Shown: one piece after another, positions 45,601 through 58,300 of the stretch | Layout: every line of letters begins with the position of its first letter | Position numbering within the stretch: the first letter of the stretch is position 1 | DNA from: Saururus chinensis | Taxonomy: Eukaryota; Streptophyta; Magnoliopsida; Piperales; Saururaceae | Assembly: GCA_035235625.1 (NCBI GenBank) | Contig: CP141148.1 | Coordinates: forward strand, 37,015,057-37,079,056 | Direction: 5' to 3' | Length of the DNA: 64,000 bases | Notes under the pieces: model-generated | What the model was told of the DNA's origin: nothing | Databases searched by the model: none | Seen by the model: the letters and a program-made list of their open reading frames with translations, nothing else | Position numbers and translations under genes: made by a program

Positions 45601-46989
45601 TCACCCTATACAGTTTGGTGAAGTGGCGGATTATGTGCGAGGTGGCCCTACCATCGCCGACCTGAGACTAGCTAGAGGCTAGTAGCCATAATAACTACTT
45701 TACCCCATAAGGTCCGAAAATGGGGGGCTTTTTCCTCCCGGGTTCTTGGTCAAGCAGGGGAGTGCAGGAAATGCAGGGGAGGCATAATCATGCCAAGTGA
45801 GGATGGCCCTTACTGTTGCCAGGCCTGGGCAGAGTCAACAATGGTCAAATGGTCTGTGGCTCACCGGTGCCTGCGACCCGAGATGCACCCACAGGCGTCT
45901 ACACCCAACAGTACAACTGTGGCCCAACATAGGCAAAAAATCCAAGGAATACGGGGAGGAGCAGGGGGTTACTGGTGGCTCTATCCGGCTCTGCCAGGGC
46001 CCTAGTAGCCGGGTGGAGTTGGGTCTGATAGAGAACAATGACAAACGCTAGTGACAGTGATAGCTCTTTGGCAATCCAAAACACACATCTATAGAAAAAC
46101 CGAGGGAATTTAAAACCATAATAGAGGAGAGCGGACCAGAATAGAGCAAGGGAGGCCAGAGGGGTGGAGCCAGACCAGGTGTGTTGATCCTTGCTGTCGC
46201 CAGGCTATAGTGGAGCCCAGAGTGGCCTACGACTCTCATCAGTTAGCGACGGCTGTTCTAACTCCAAAATACAGTGAGACAAAATAGAGAAGAGGCGTCC
46301 AACCTAAGCAAAGGAGAGACAAAGGTGGAGGAGGAACCAGGCTAGGTGGGGTGGCCCCCTAACTTTGCCAAACTAAGGCGGAGCCAAACGAAGTCCGACC
46401 GACTACATCCAGCCACTGGCAGCGGTGGCAAAATCAAGGACCAGGGGGGGGCAGAAAAATAGGGGCAGAGGGGAGAGAAGAACATGGCAATGAAGGAGAG
46501 GCATAGGAGGTCGAGAGGGATGGCATCTTGTTGTCGCCGACTCAAGGCGGAGCTATGGCCAGCCAGCCGGCCCTTGCTGACCCACGGCCGCAGTGGAACA
46601 ACACAAAATAGAGAAAGGGAAGGCTAATCGGAATAGACGGGGCAGTATGGCCATGGGGGCCGGGGTTGTGGCCAGCGGTCACAGGAGAGGAGATGTAGAA
46701 GGGGCAGTTATTCTTTCTTCTAAAATTTTTTGGATCTGGTTTGGTCAAGCCCGATCCGATCTTTCCTCCTTTTTATATTTCTCCCTTATCCTCTGCTCTC
46801 TCATTCATTCTCTTTTTTGAGCAGTAAGCACGCATCGAGACTTGCGGCCTATGACTGACCCCACACCCGACTCTACATGTACAAATATCGAGGCCAAATA
46901 CGCCAAAGCATTACATTTTCCTGGCAAAAATGATCAGAAAAATAGCAAAACAATCATAGAAAAATCATAGAAAAATCAGGGACATTACA
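42694..46989 (-). mobile_element. Solo LTR B, 4296 bp, perfect target duplication
   Basis: In its own orientation it starts TGTAATGTCCCTGATTTTTC (46989 leftward) and ends GAAAAATCTTGGGCGTTACA (42694). The TG...CA ends and perfect 5-bp duplication CATCC (42689-42693 and 46990-46994) prove a complete LTR unit. No internal gag, pol or second LTR is present, so it arose by LTR-LTR recombination. The 5' 1.9 kb (45100-46989) is GC-rich; the 3' 2.4 kb matches copies A and C. Ty3/gypsy origin is inferred from LTR size and style only. Confidence 0.85.
45100..46870. other. GC-rich part of solo LTR B, no credible gene
   Basis: Open frames of 60-84 codons crowd both strands (45790-46005, 45797-46051, 46342-46545, 46542-46748), as expected from GC richness. 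They overlap in several frames, show no motif, and copy C has no matching frame. Confidence 0.6.
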
Positions 46990-49548
46990 CATCCAACCCA
47001 TCTCGTCCCTTTTGTGGGCACTTGTAGACACAAAATCAATGCTATCAGTTGCTGATTTTGACATCTTGTTGCTGGAAGAGTATGTCTTAGCCACTAGCCA
47101 ACCTTCAGCTAATCCACCTTGGTTCCCGATCGCACTTATCATTTCTTTGGCATGACCTTTCTCCCGGCTACCCCTATTTTGCTGCCATGGATCACGAATT
47201 TTGCCGCATTGATTTGTATCACTCTCATTTTGCCGCTATTGTTGTCAATGCTTCCTAAACCTAGGGATAGCAGTTCTCTCGACTAGGTGATGCTTTTAGC
47301 TGCCAACTCCTCTATTGGTGCCTCCACAGTTGTGTACTCGCTATCAAACTTAATGGATTACAAGGTAGGGGAGCTTTGAACTTGTAATTTCATGATAACA
47401 TGCTTTGAATGTGTAGCAGCATGATAGGATTGTATGCTTTAATGCTTTGGGTATTATGTGATTTTCTAATTGCATGATGTAAGAGTGAAAGATGATAAAA
47501 ATCGGTATGTTTGAAATGCATATGACGTGCATGCGAGCTAAAAGTACGTTTAATATATGTGAACCATGTGTATGTTAGTGATGGCTAGTGAATATGTTGG
47601 CAAGCTATGTATAGAATTATGTGTATATTAGTTATACTTATATGTGATGGACATACATATGTATGATGGCTATACACCTATGCGATGGATATGTATGTGT
47701 GGGGAAAATGTATGGGTAATGGATGGTAAGAGGTGATAGAGGATTTGGTATGGATTTGTTGTGGATGTGTAACCATATGGTAGTAGATAGAGTGAATTTG
47801 TTTGGATTGGAGCGTACTTTGGGGGTTCAACAAGTAAGCGGCTTTAAGGTTTGGTGCTTTATGGGTAATTGTTAGATATCAAGAGTACACAACATAATTG
47901 TACATGTATAATGTACATATTATAAAGTGGAAAGTTAGAACGATAAGTGAGGTATAAGTAAGAGGATGATAATTGAGGTTGGCTCTGAGGAGCTTAGTTT
48001 GATGATTTTCGAGTAAGATGATTTGGCCTTAAGGTGAATGACAAAGACTGAATATGTAACGATATATTTTGTGGTGAGTTATGATTATAAATGGACAGGT
48101 TAAGTAAAGTATGTTGCCCTAATGAACTAGGTTTCAGAACAAGCTCAGCTTTGGTTTGATTAGTGGTATACTATAAGATTGAGAGTTTTTATGACATAAT
48201 TATACCTACATAAATTACTTAAAAGTAAAGTTAATATGATAGAATTATGAGTTTGAGTCCTAAATGTTTCAATGAATTTAAGTTCCGTGTTTGAGCTGAT
48301 ATTGAGTCAACTGAACATTTCTCATGTCTTGTCATAATATTTATCATGTGGGATGTTATCTATATGTTGTATTTAAGCCTAGATGTATGATGATTTGCTG
48401 AGAGCAATGCATATTTTTTATTTTGTCTGTGTATTGTATTAAGCCTAGACGTTTGATGCTTTATTGAGAGTGAAGTATATTTTTTCCCTTAGTTGGCACT
48501 GTATAATTCTACCCAAGAGTAGCACCGTAAGATTATGGCCTAAGAGTGACACTGTATGATCTTTCCCTTTGTTGGCACTGTATGGCCCTTAGTTAGCTCT
48601 ATATGACCCCTAGAGTATGGGCGTTTGCACGCTTAGGTAAGTAGTATCATAGAACTGCTCTTACCTATTTGATTTTGTGCCCCATGATCATAGGTGTGTC
48701 TTGCCTTTAGAAAAGTCTATGATGTTTAGTTACTCCCTAGATGTTAAGGTGATGCTCTAGTGACATTCCTTTCCATTTCGACACTAGAGATTATTAATTG
48801 TAATGAGTTTTAATGGTCTATATTATGAGTACGAATGTATGGCTAAATAAGTTTCTGAGTAAGTTTGTAAGATTATAAGACTGTATGTATAAGATTCCGA
48901 GTACGACTCTAGGAGTAAGTTTCTAAGAGTAAGAATTTAAGTAAGATGGTTTGAGGAAGACTGTAAAAATCTTTTGAGTAAGACTCTAAGTGTAAGGATG
49001 GTACATGTATGGCTATAAGTGTAAGAATGGTAAGATGGTATATGTACGTGTATGATTGTTATATTATGTGTCTCTGATGTGTTGGTATGTTTTTATGCTT
49101 CATATTTGAGTGCATGAATGCATCTATATATAGATTTACAGAGTTTACTGTTTAGAACTCCCCTACTAAGTATGAAAATACTTATTTTTCCTATTATTTA
49201 GCCCCAACGTTCGAGAAGCTTTTATAGGTTTGTGAGGGAGAGCTTTGGAGATGGACACTTGTTCTGTGGGTGGATTGAATTCTATTGACTCTTACTCATT
49301 GCGAGTCTTTATTTTCGCCATGATCTGATATATTGGGTAGATGAGAATTAAGTTGTTTATACTTTCTAGACTTGTATTTTAGATCATACTATGGACTGTT
49401 CATGGGACTTATACTTAGAGATACCTAAGATAGATTTGTATTTAAAGCCCATGACCACAATAAATTTATTTTGTACATTTAGTTTTGAGTAGCGCCTAAG
49501 AATGTTTGGTTTGGCAATACAATGTTTGGCTGAAAAGAAATTTTTTGT

Positions 49549-49952
49549 ATGGGAAAAATTGATGTGTGATGTTTAAATTTATAGAACTATTTTCATAGGT
49601 TTTATATTTCATCATTTCCCCCTATTTATAACCGTTATATTGCAAAAAAATCATCATATTCTAAAAAAATATTTTAAAAATTCTTAGGCGTTAAAAGATG
49701 TCTAGGTTTACGCTGACGTGTGTGAGCCTAAACTCATATAATAATTTTCGATGGGAAAAATTGATGTGTGATGTTTAAATTTATAGAACTATTTTCATAT
49801 GTTTTATATTTCATCATTTCCCCCTATTTATAGCCGTTATATTGCAAAAAAATCATCATATTCTAAAAAAATATTTTAAAAATTCTCAGGCGTTAAAAGA
49901 TGTCTAGGTTTAAGCTGACGCGTGTGAGCCTAAACTCATATAATAATTTTCT
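49549..49952 (+). repeat. 202-bp tandem duplication spanning the LTR C end
   Basis: Unit 1 (49549-49750) and unit 2 (49751-49952) begin ATGGGAAAAATTGATGTGTG and differ at only a handful of positions. Each contains the last about 145 bp of the LTR plus the flanking AGATGTCTAGGTTT to AATAATTTTC segment. Confidence 0.9.
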
Positions 49953-50852
49953 ATGATATATATCCTTATTAAATTGTAATGAATGTATAATTTCTATGTA
50001 TGATATGTTTTTATTTAAAAAAATTTAAAAACACAAACACTAATATACTCCTTCATTCCCAAATTGATAGCTCCATTTAGTTTTTCAAGATGAACTAAAA
50101 TTAGTTTCATTGAAAACTAAATAGAGTTATTAAAATAGGACGGAGGGTCAACGTGATATCACATTAAGATACCTAAGAACTATTCTAAAAGAAGCATAAC
50201 ACTATAAGGACCAACCTTAGTATACAAAAGAATAATTAGAATATTCTTTTAAAAGTTGAAACATAATATTGAGGATCAGCCTCTGTTTACAAATTGTTTC
50301 TCTTTTTACAAGTGACATTTTTTAGAGGCATATTAAGGCTGAATAATTCTTTTATGAGTGATTTATAAGTATGTAAAGAAAAGATGATACAAGGAAGTAA
50401 ATAGTAATGCCTAAGTGGGTTTCTATTTTCTCTAGTTTTTTTAATAATTATATGCACAAAAAGAGAGGAAATGGTAATGCTGCCTTTTTGGAGTGCCTAT
50501 AACTAAAATTCATTTGTCATAGTTTTCTTCTTTCCTAGTAACAATAATCAGTTGTTGAAGGTGCAGTCATAATACTTGTTGAAGTGTATTTATTATTATT
50601 TAATATTGAAAGCATCTTACTATGTGTAATACTCCATATATTATAGGTTTAGATATAATTTTTTTAGTTCAAGCCTAGGCTCATGATTCACTTTTTACAC
50701 TTTAAGCTCGATCTCGAGTTGAGCTCTCGATTTCCAATTCAAGCCGAGCTTAAGCTAAAAACTTTGAGCTTGTTTGAGCCTAGCTTGAGTTATTCAAGTT
50801 TAAGCTTAGCCAGCCCAATACTCATACTCGACTTAGCTCATTAACACCTAAT
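49953..50852 (+). mobile_element. 5'-truncated hAT-like copy
   Basis: It aligns with 31740-32708: TGATATATATCCTTATTAAA, GACGGAGGGTCAACRTGATATC, AAATGGTAATGCTGC and the GAGCTC/TTCAAG-rich tail. It ends TTAGCTCATTAACACCTA, a worn right terminus. The left half is absent. LTR C abuts it, so C may have inserted in it or the left part was deleted. Confidence 0.75.
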
Positions 50853-51590
50853 TATATCATTTTATAGTTGCATAAAAAATATTTTAAGCTCATTTATTTT
50901 TGACCACCCAGTTTGAAAATCATGGATCTGCCATTGCCTGAAATCAATCACATTTAGTAATTAGTAACTAATTAATAGCAACCTTAATTTTAAGAAAAAT
51001 GATTTCTTTATGGGTATCATATGTGCTCTCCCTCAACGTGAATGGCCTTGTAGTCAATAATTTCTCCATTGCTATGGATTAGGAAGAAGGTAGGCAACTA
51101 CCTTGCCAGCTTCACGGTGTCTGACCATGATCTGACTGCGAGCTAATTGAGCTGTAGTTCTCAAATATATATTGAACTTCAGCCATCCCATATTAATTAT
51201 CTATATCTAAAAAATGTGATATTTAAAGAAGCCAATCATCTAGAAATTTTACTCCATCCACTAACCTTTTTTCATGTCCACTAATTACTAGGAAGAAGAA
51301 AACATGAATAGGACAATCAATAAGGGACATAAGATCCTTCAACCATTGTTAGGGATTACATATAAGTCACTCCCTTCATCCTTATATGAATTGTCTATAT
51401 TTGAAAAAAAAGTAGTAGTTAAGAAACCAATCCACTAACCTTTTAACCCAAATCTATGAATGTTGGGTAATTGAACTTTGAATGCTAGCTTTTTGCCTAA
51501 GAGATTTTTCTATATTACCTAGCCGTAGATGCCAAAATTCCATATTACCTAGTTTAGTGAAAAAAATGTTACAGAACCTGGACTTACACG
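50853..51590. other. Intergenic DNA without recognisable genes
   Basis: Bases 50959-51020 resemble pieces of 1680-1710 and 2530-2560. A CTCCCTTCATCCTTATATGA word near 51370 resembles a MITE end. No gene is seen. Confidence 0.45.
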
Positions 51591-51870
51591 ATAATCAATA
51601 AAAATATTGAAGGGAAGAATGATGGTGGTTCTCTGTGATGGAATGCATCCTGAAACTAATCTATAAAAATATTGAAAGAAAGAGATGAAGCAAACATAAG
51701 ATGTGTGAGTTGTACTCACCAAAAAAGAGATGGTGAATTGAAAACGGCAGGGAAGAAGGACAAGTGGCAACAATAGTTGGAAGAATAGGAACCAGATGAG
51801 GCCTAGGCATAACTCATCTATTGATGCCTCCACAGCAAATGCGATGAGAAGAGATACCCTTTTATAGGAA
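51549..51870 (-). promoter_or_regulatory. Possible promoter plus leader, homologous to the intron of gene 2
   Basis: On the minus strand a CCTATAAAAGGG box (51849-51860) is followed by an open stretch (MEASIDELCLGLIWFLFFQL, 94 codons) with a GTGAGT donor-like site near 51716. The part at 51600-51690 matches 25755-25840 closely at DNA level (ATTGAAAG, GTGATGGTGATTCTCTGTG-like). The two may be remains of duplicated first exons. No known family; coding is doubtful. Confidence 0.3.
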
Positions 51871-52284
51871 CTAGTAGAAGTGTCTGTGCATAATGTATGT
51901 ATTGCACTTATAGATGTAGAGTCCTATATTACCATATGCAAATTAAGTTTTAAATTTAATTATCTTACCAAATCCATAAATAAGAGTAGACATATAATAT
52001 TTTTGGTATAATGGCAAAACTTTCAGCCCGCTTTTAACTTTATAAAATTCTAAACCAATTAGAGCTAGGAAATCGAAATGCGGCTAAAAGGTTATACTTA
52101 TTGGAGATATTTTTGTAATAATTTGTTATGACCCTAAATTAGATTCATATTCCTACTTTGGTTTTGATTCATAAATCTAACTGATTAATTATAATAAGAT
52201 AAGGAAACTATCCTTAATCCAATTCTAACAAAATAAGAAGTCTATCTATTAATCAATTTAAGAATCGGTACTAAAATAGGTGTA
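51871..52284. other. AT-rich DNA with a repeated segment
   Basis: The segment GGAAACTATCCTTAATCCAA to AAGAATCGGTACTAAA at 52202-52278 recurs at 54095-54172, bracketing the next 1.8 kb. No gene is seen. Confidence 0.5.
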
Positions 52285-54060
52285 ATGACCTTGAAATTTT
52301 TGTAAGATTTCCTCGATTTAATAAAAAGTTTTTAGTGAATTTTATTTATTTTAAAGATTTTACTTAGCGAGCTTTCTTGGGGTTATGATAGAGCTCCAAA
52401 AAATGAGCATAATAAGTCTTGAATTGTATGTCATATGGGCCAAACCCACTTAAAAAGTAAAAGATAGCCTACCCATCAATGGTACCAATAATGCACAAAT
52501 CAGACTTCAGGGTGAAAACTTACGTTGTTTTGAAATTTTGTGATTTTAAAAAGAAAAAGAAAAATATTAAAAAAGCCGCATGCAACAATTGGAAACACCA
52601 GGCTGTGCGACGTGCTTGCTGACACAACAATGACATGCTAAGCCTATAAATAGGGCATGGGGGTGATTTTTTTAGTTTTTCCGCTCCCCTACACTCCTAA
52701 AATTTCATTTCTATATTTCTAATTCATTTTATGTCTGATTCAAGTTATTGAAGAGGCAATTTGACATAAGTTGAGCATGTCAGATGTAGTGGCAAGGTTG
52801 GTTTTGAATAAGAATAAGATACATGCTATTAGGTTTCACGAATTCTGGATGGATTTGTTGTCGGATGATTTATTTTTTGATAGATTTTGTGAAAAGATTT
52901 AAATTGCTCTGATATTGATTTATTTTCTGTCGATTGATTTATTTCATGAATAACTATATGCTAAGATTACAAGTATTTATAAAGGTTCTTGAATAGCATG
53001 TTTATAGAATTTAGAACAATCTACTAAATTATGCAGGTGTTATAGCAAAGGCAAAGGTGAAATTTTTTTTTTGAATGAATTATATGTGTCTGTCGCATTT
53101 AAAGTCTTGACATTACTCATGTTGACTAATGTATAAAGGCATGAGATAGTTGGAGATAAAATTCTGTATAAATTATCATCTCTATGCACGGTAGTCCTTG
53201 GCACTTATTATCTTATCGCTTAATTTTATCTAAATAAAATTTATGGGTCGTCAAAGTTCAAGTATTTATTTTCGAACGTATGAATTATTTTATATGTGAG
53301 GGATATGACATTAGGAATCTCAATCTAATTCAGGGATTTAGGTCTTTTGAATAAATTAATTAAAAGTTTCATTGAAAGGCACTATAGGCATAGCATGGTA
53401 AAAATCTCTTCCCCCTTGTAATTACTTATGTTAACTGATGTATAAAGGCATGACTACTTGGAGATAAAACTCTTTACAAATTATAAGCTCTATGCATAGT
53501 AATCGTTGACGCTTATTATCTTATCTTTTATATGTTAATTTTATCTAAATGAAATTTATGGGCCACCACAGTTCAAGTATTTATTTTCAAACGTATGAAT
53601 TATTTTATATGTGAGGGATATGACATTAAGAATCTCAATCTAATTCAGGGATTTAGGTCTTTTGAATTCTAAATTAATTAAAAGTTTCATCGAAAGGCAC
53701 TATAGGCATAGCATGGTAAAAATCTCTACCCGCTTGTAATTACTTATGTTAACTTATGTATAAAGGCATGACTGCTTGGAGATAAAACTCTGTACAAATT
53801 ATAAGCTCTATGCATAGTAATCGTTGACGCTTATTATCTTATCTCTTATATGTTAATTTTAGCTAAATGAAATTTATGGGCCACCACAGTTCAAGTATTT
53901 ATTTTCGAACATATGAATGCTTTTATATGTGAGGATGTGATAGCAGGAATCTAAATCTAATTTAGGCTCGTAACATAATTTAGGTATCTTGAATTCTAAA
54001 TTAATTGAAAGTCTTAATCAAAAGGCAATATTAGCATAGTGTGGTAAAAATCTTTGCCCC
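52285..54060 (+). repeat. LTR-like or satellite-like block containing tandem repeats
   Basis: The block begins TGTAATGACCTTGAAATTTT, an LTR-like start, and ends in three long tandem repeats. Its two flanks share a roughly 75-bp direct repeat. No protein motif is seen. An LTR is possible but the end is not defined. Confidence 0.35.
53112..54050 (+). repeat. Three tandem repeats of about 309-318 bp
   Basis: Units start at 53112, 53421 and 53739 with ATTACTYATGTTRACT followed by TATAAAGGCATGA. Each contains TATTATCTTATC, TTTCGAACGTATGAATTATT-like and AAAGGCACTATAGGCATAGC-like blocks. Units 1 and 2 and units 2 and 3 are close; unit 3 diverges toward its end. Confidence 0.9.
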
Positions 54061-54179
54061 CCTTCTCACTTTAATAATTATATAGATGGTATAGGGAAAC
54101 TATCTTTAATCTAATTCTAACTAAATAAGAAGTCTAACTATTAATTAATTTAAGAATCAAAACTAAAGTAGGAATTTAA

Positions 54180-54745
54180 GGGGATGTTTGGGTATGGAAT
54201 TTGTGTAAGATTCTAAAGATTCCATCCTAATTCCATCAGGAATGATCAGCATTGTGGTTGGGTGAAGAAAGTGGGCGGAAATAAAAAAATTGCCCGAAAG
54301 TTAATCTCAAGCCTTTCTAGCTGAAATTGACCTAAATCACGGAATTACCTCGCGAGGTGATTTTATCAATTCCAGCTCCCAGCCCACCATTTCTGAATAA
54401 AAGATTCTGTTGTTTTTTAATTGTTACCTATAATATTGATTTTAGCATTGAGAAACGTGCCTATAGGTGGGGCCCACTTTAAAAGTTTAAAATTACCTAC
54501 CCATGTGGGATCTTGTTTGATAGGGCTCAAATTTAAGGAGTGCAATGGTACCAAAACGTAAATATCCTAGTTTGGGAGAGAGAGTTATATTAATTTAATG
54601 TTTAAAAAATGAGTTTAATACGACTTTCAAATTCATTCTAAAAAATTATATTACCAACCATAATTATTGTTCGATGATAAATTATTGGAATTTGTTCCAA
54701 AAATTCTGCTTTCGTTTCTAAAAAATTTAATACCCAAACAACCCC
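54180..54745 (+). mobile_element. Complete Tourist-like (PIF/Harbinger-type) MITE, 566 bp
   Basis: The ends are GGGGATGTTTGGGTATGG and the inverse GGGGTTGTTTGGGTATTA. The flanking TAA at 54177-54179 and 54746-54748 is the 3-bp target duplication expected for PIF/Harbinger elements. Two older copies lie at 20790 and 26521. Confidence 0.8.
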
Positions 54746-55176
54746 TAAATTTGATTTAGGGTCATAACATAATTTAGGTCTCTTTAATTCGATAAAAATC
54801 TAAACCATATTCTCATTTTATTAATTGTATATAGTCACTTTAATAATTGTATATAGTATAGATAATGCACTAACCATCATACATGTTTCCATTGTAGACA
54901 AATGTCTCTTGTCGGAAGTAGCATCCGAGGAAGAGGCGGCGAAAGGCTTGGCGAATGGAGCCACAACTAGCGGATGACCAGATTAAGCGACACTATGATA
55001 TCCACGACCTCGTCGAAACAGCAGTTTGTCTCATCTCTAAGCTCATCGAAATGGTTGTGGAGCTCAAAAAGATTGGCAGCCATGATTATCTTCAACTATA
55101 TTAACACCGTATATATTGAATTCATTAGTGTCTCCAATTGCATCATGCATGAGTGAATATGAGTGGGAGAGGGTGG
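54746..55176 (-). mobile_element. Fragment of the LTR element that hosts the copia insertion
   Basis: On the minus strand an ATG at about 55082 opens MAANLFELHNHFDELRDETN then CFDEVVDIIVSLNL, a coiled, charged start like many gag N termini, ending at a stop. It continues, across the copia insertion, a primer site and LTR at 59940-60254. The fragment fades by about 54890. Confidence 0.45.
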
Positions 55177-55342
55177 TGATGAAAAAGTAACTGTGATTTT
55201 CAATTCATTAATTGAATCTAAAGAGTACAACAATATTTATACTGTATAAGACAACCAAGACTAGTTAAACCACATTGACTTTCAGTTAACTACAATATAC
55301 TAAAACAACACACTGTCTAATTACAATTATACATCTTTAACA
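55177..55342 (-). repeat. 3' LTR of the copia element
   Basis: This is 166 bp. On the minus strand it follows the purine tract TTGAAGGGGAC. Confidence 0.9.
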
Positions 55343-55355
55343 GTCCCCTTCAATC

Positions 55356-58300
55356 TCAAGGTGGGTCACCAACCATGAGATTGGTTTTTAATTGCTGACA
55401 TCTGGCTGTGGACAAAGACTTGGTAAAGATATATGCAATTTGTTGAATAGTAGAAACATAGTGAACCTTAAGAGTCCCAGCCAATACTTGTTCACGAATA
55501 TAATGGAAGTCTATCTCAATATGTTTTGTTCTAGCATGAAACACTGGATTTGCTGACAAAGCTATGGCTGACTTATTATCACACCAAAGAGTAGCTATAC
55601 TAGGAGGTTGTATAAACAAAGATCTAAAAATCATATTCACCCAAGTTAGATCAGTAGCAGCATAGGCTAATGAGCAATATTCAGCCTCAGTGGATGATTG
55701 AGCAACTGTTTCTCATTTCTTGGCCTTCCATACAATTGGACTATGTCCCATGTAAATGCAATAACCTGTTATCGACCTTCTATCAATAGGATCTCCTGCC
55801 CAGTCAACATCTGCAGAGGCTGTGAGCTGAAAATTTCCAGGTTGAAGTAAGATTCCTTGATGAAGAGTACCTCTGATGTATCTAAGAATTCTTTTAACAG
55901 CAGAAAAATGTTTATTAGAGGGTTAGTGCATGAACTGACAAACAGTATTCACAGAGTAGGCAAGGTCTGGTCGAGTATTTGTTAGATATTGTAATGCCCC
56001 CACAATGTTCCTATAATGAGCTGGATCAGAAAATAAATCTGTGGTAGATATTTGAAGCTTTTCTTTTGAATGAGAGGGAGTTGGAGCTGGAGTACAAGAG
56101 CTCATGGATGCTCTAGCTAATATTTCAGTTGCATACTGAGATTAAGATAGAAATAATCCCTTTGAAGTATGAGTAACTTGCATACCTAAAAACTGATGCA
56201 CTGTTCCAAGATCCTTAATGGCAAAAGTTGTCCCAAGATCAGTAATTAATTGTTGAATATACTTACTATCACTTCCTGTGAGTAGAATATCATCAACATA
56301 TACTAATAGGACTGTAGTATGAGAACCAGTTTTCTGTACAAAGAGAGATGTGCCTGCATGGTACATTTTAAAACCTTTGGAAAGAATAAACGATGACAAT
56401 TTATCATACCAGGCATGCGGAGCTTGTTTGAGACCATACAGAGATTTTTGTAGCTTACAAACATAGTTGGGAAACTGCTTATTCTCAAAGCCTTGTGGCT
56501 GAGTCATATAGATGTTCTCTTTAAGATCCCCATGTAAGAAAGCATTAGAGACATCTAACTGCTTTATACTCCACTGTTTGGAGATAGCTAGAGTAAGAAC
56601 AATCTGAATAGTAGACTGCTTGACAACTTGACTGAACGTGCTTTATATCAAGCAACAGTACCATCAGAGTTTCTTTTAATTCTAAAAATCCAATGACACC
56701 CAACAATATTACCTTGTGAGGGTGGTGGAACCAAAATCCAAGTTTTATTACGCTGCAAAGCATCAAATTCAGATTGCATAGCTACACACCACTGAGGAAA
56801 TTTAACGGCTGAAGCATATGTAGCAGGTTCTATTTGAGTAGGATCGGAAATTGTATATAAAGAAAAGGAACTTGTGGTTTGACAATCCCTGATTTACTTC
56901 AGGTAGTCATTGGATGAGTAGAATGAGGAGAAGGATTTGAAGACGTGGATGGTAAGGGATTACAGGAAAGTGTAGACTCAGAAGAAGTATTAGAGGAAAC
57001 TGTGTGTGAAGGACTAGAAGAATAAGGAGGAGTAGAATCAGAACTACTGGAAGTACAAATAGTATGAAGCAAACATAATGGTGATAGAGAAAGAGTGGGA
57101 GTAGGTAGAGAACATCCAGCAGACAAGATATGTGAGCGCTCAGACAATGGAGAAGATTTAGAATTGACTGCAAATGGAAAGACAGTCTCACAAAATCTAA
57201 CATGGCGTGAAATAAAAACTTGATTAGAAGTTGGCTCAAGACATCGATACCCTTTAGAGGATGATGAGTTACCTAAAAATACACAAACTTTGGATCTAGG
57301 CTCCAATTTATTAGTGTTATAAGGCATCAACCATGGAAAGCATTGACAACCAAATACTTGAAGAATAGAGTAATCAGGTTGAATATGAAATAAAATTTGA
57401 AATGGAGACTGATTTTGAAGATATGACGTGAGTAAACGATTAATCAAAAAAAATAGATGTACAAACTACCTCAGACCAAAACTTTAATGGCATATGAGCT
57501 GTTACTAACAGTGAAATTGTAGTTTCAATGATATGCTGATGTTTTCTTTCAGCTATACCATTCTACTCCTGTGTATATGGACATGAAAACTGATGAGTTA
57601 TACCATTTGAAACAAAAAATTGACAAAATTTGGAATTAACAAATTCCCCTCCATTATCTGATCAAAAACAAACAATAGGAAAATTCAAAAGTTTTTCAAC
57701 CATGGCTTTGAAATTAACAAAACACTCATATACATCACCTTTGTGTTTAATTGGATAAAGCCATGTAAAATGAGAGTAATCATCCACAAAGATGACATAA
57801 AATTGAAATCCCAAAAAGGATAAAACGGGTGCAGGACCCCAGACATCAAAATGGGCCAATTCAAGAGGACGAGAGGTACAAGACGTAGAACTCGTAAAAG
57901 GCAAACAATGAGACTTGCTCATGTGACAGCTAGTACAGTCAGTAGTATGTTTAGTAGATATAGGCAGAGAACAAGTAGACACTATAGAACCGAAAATAAC
58001 ACTTGACGGGTGACCTAACCGACAATGCCACACATAACTGGATGCAGTTGTAGTAGTAAACGCTGATGTAGTAGGTGGTGATGTACAAGTCAAAGGTAAA
58101 GGATAGAGTCCCTGCTTACTGGAACCTTGATATATGATCTTCTTGGACTGATTGTCCTGGATGATCACACCAGAAGAATTAAAAATGAGAGAGCAGTTAT
58201 TGTTAGTGGCCAACTTATGAACTGAAACTAAATTTCTGGAAATAGATGGAACATGTAGAATATTTTTGAGATGTAGAAAAGAAGAATTATCTCAAAGTGA

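Larger units (their letters stand above)
42611..49694 (+). mobile_element. LTR copy C (older), interrupted by solo LTR B
   Basis: The downstream part 46995-49694 aligns with copy A (for example CAACCCATCTCGTCCC with CCATGCCTTCTGCCCC, GATTACAAGGTAGGGGAGCT, AGTATGAAAATACTTATT). It ends ATTCTTAGGCGTTAAA, matching the LTR 3' terminus. The part left of 42694 shows weak similarity to copy A near 8550-8600, so the 5' limit is uncertain. Copy B splits it at a CATCC target site. Confidence 0.6.

Noticed and set aside
45790-46748. Cluster of 60-84-codon frames on both strands
   Set aside because: They fall inside a proven solo LTR, overlap in several frames and have no family signature.
42694-49694. 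A single transposon with 2.4-kb terminal inverted repeats
   Set aside because: The CATCC duplication and TG...CA ends around 42694-46989 fit a solo LTR nested in another LTR better.
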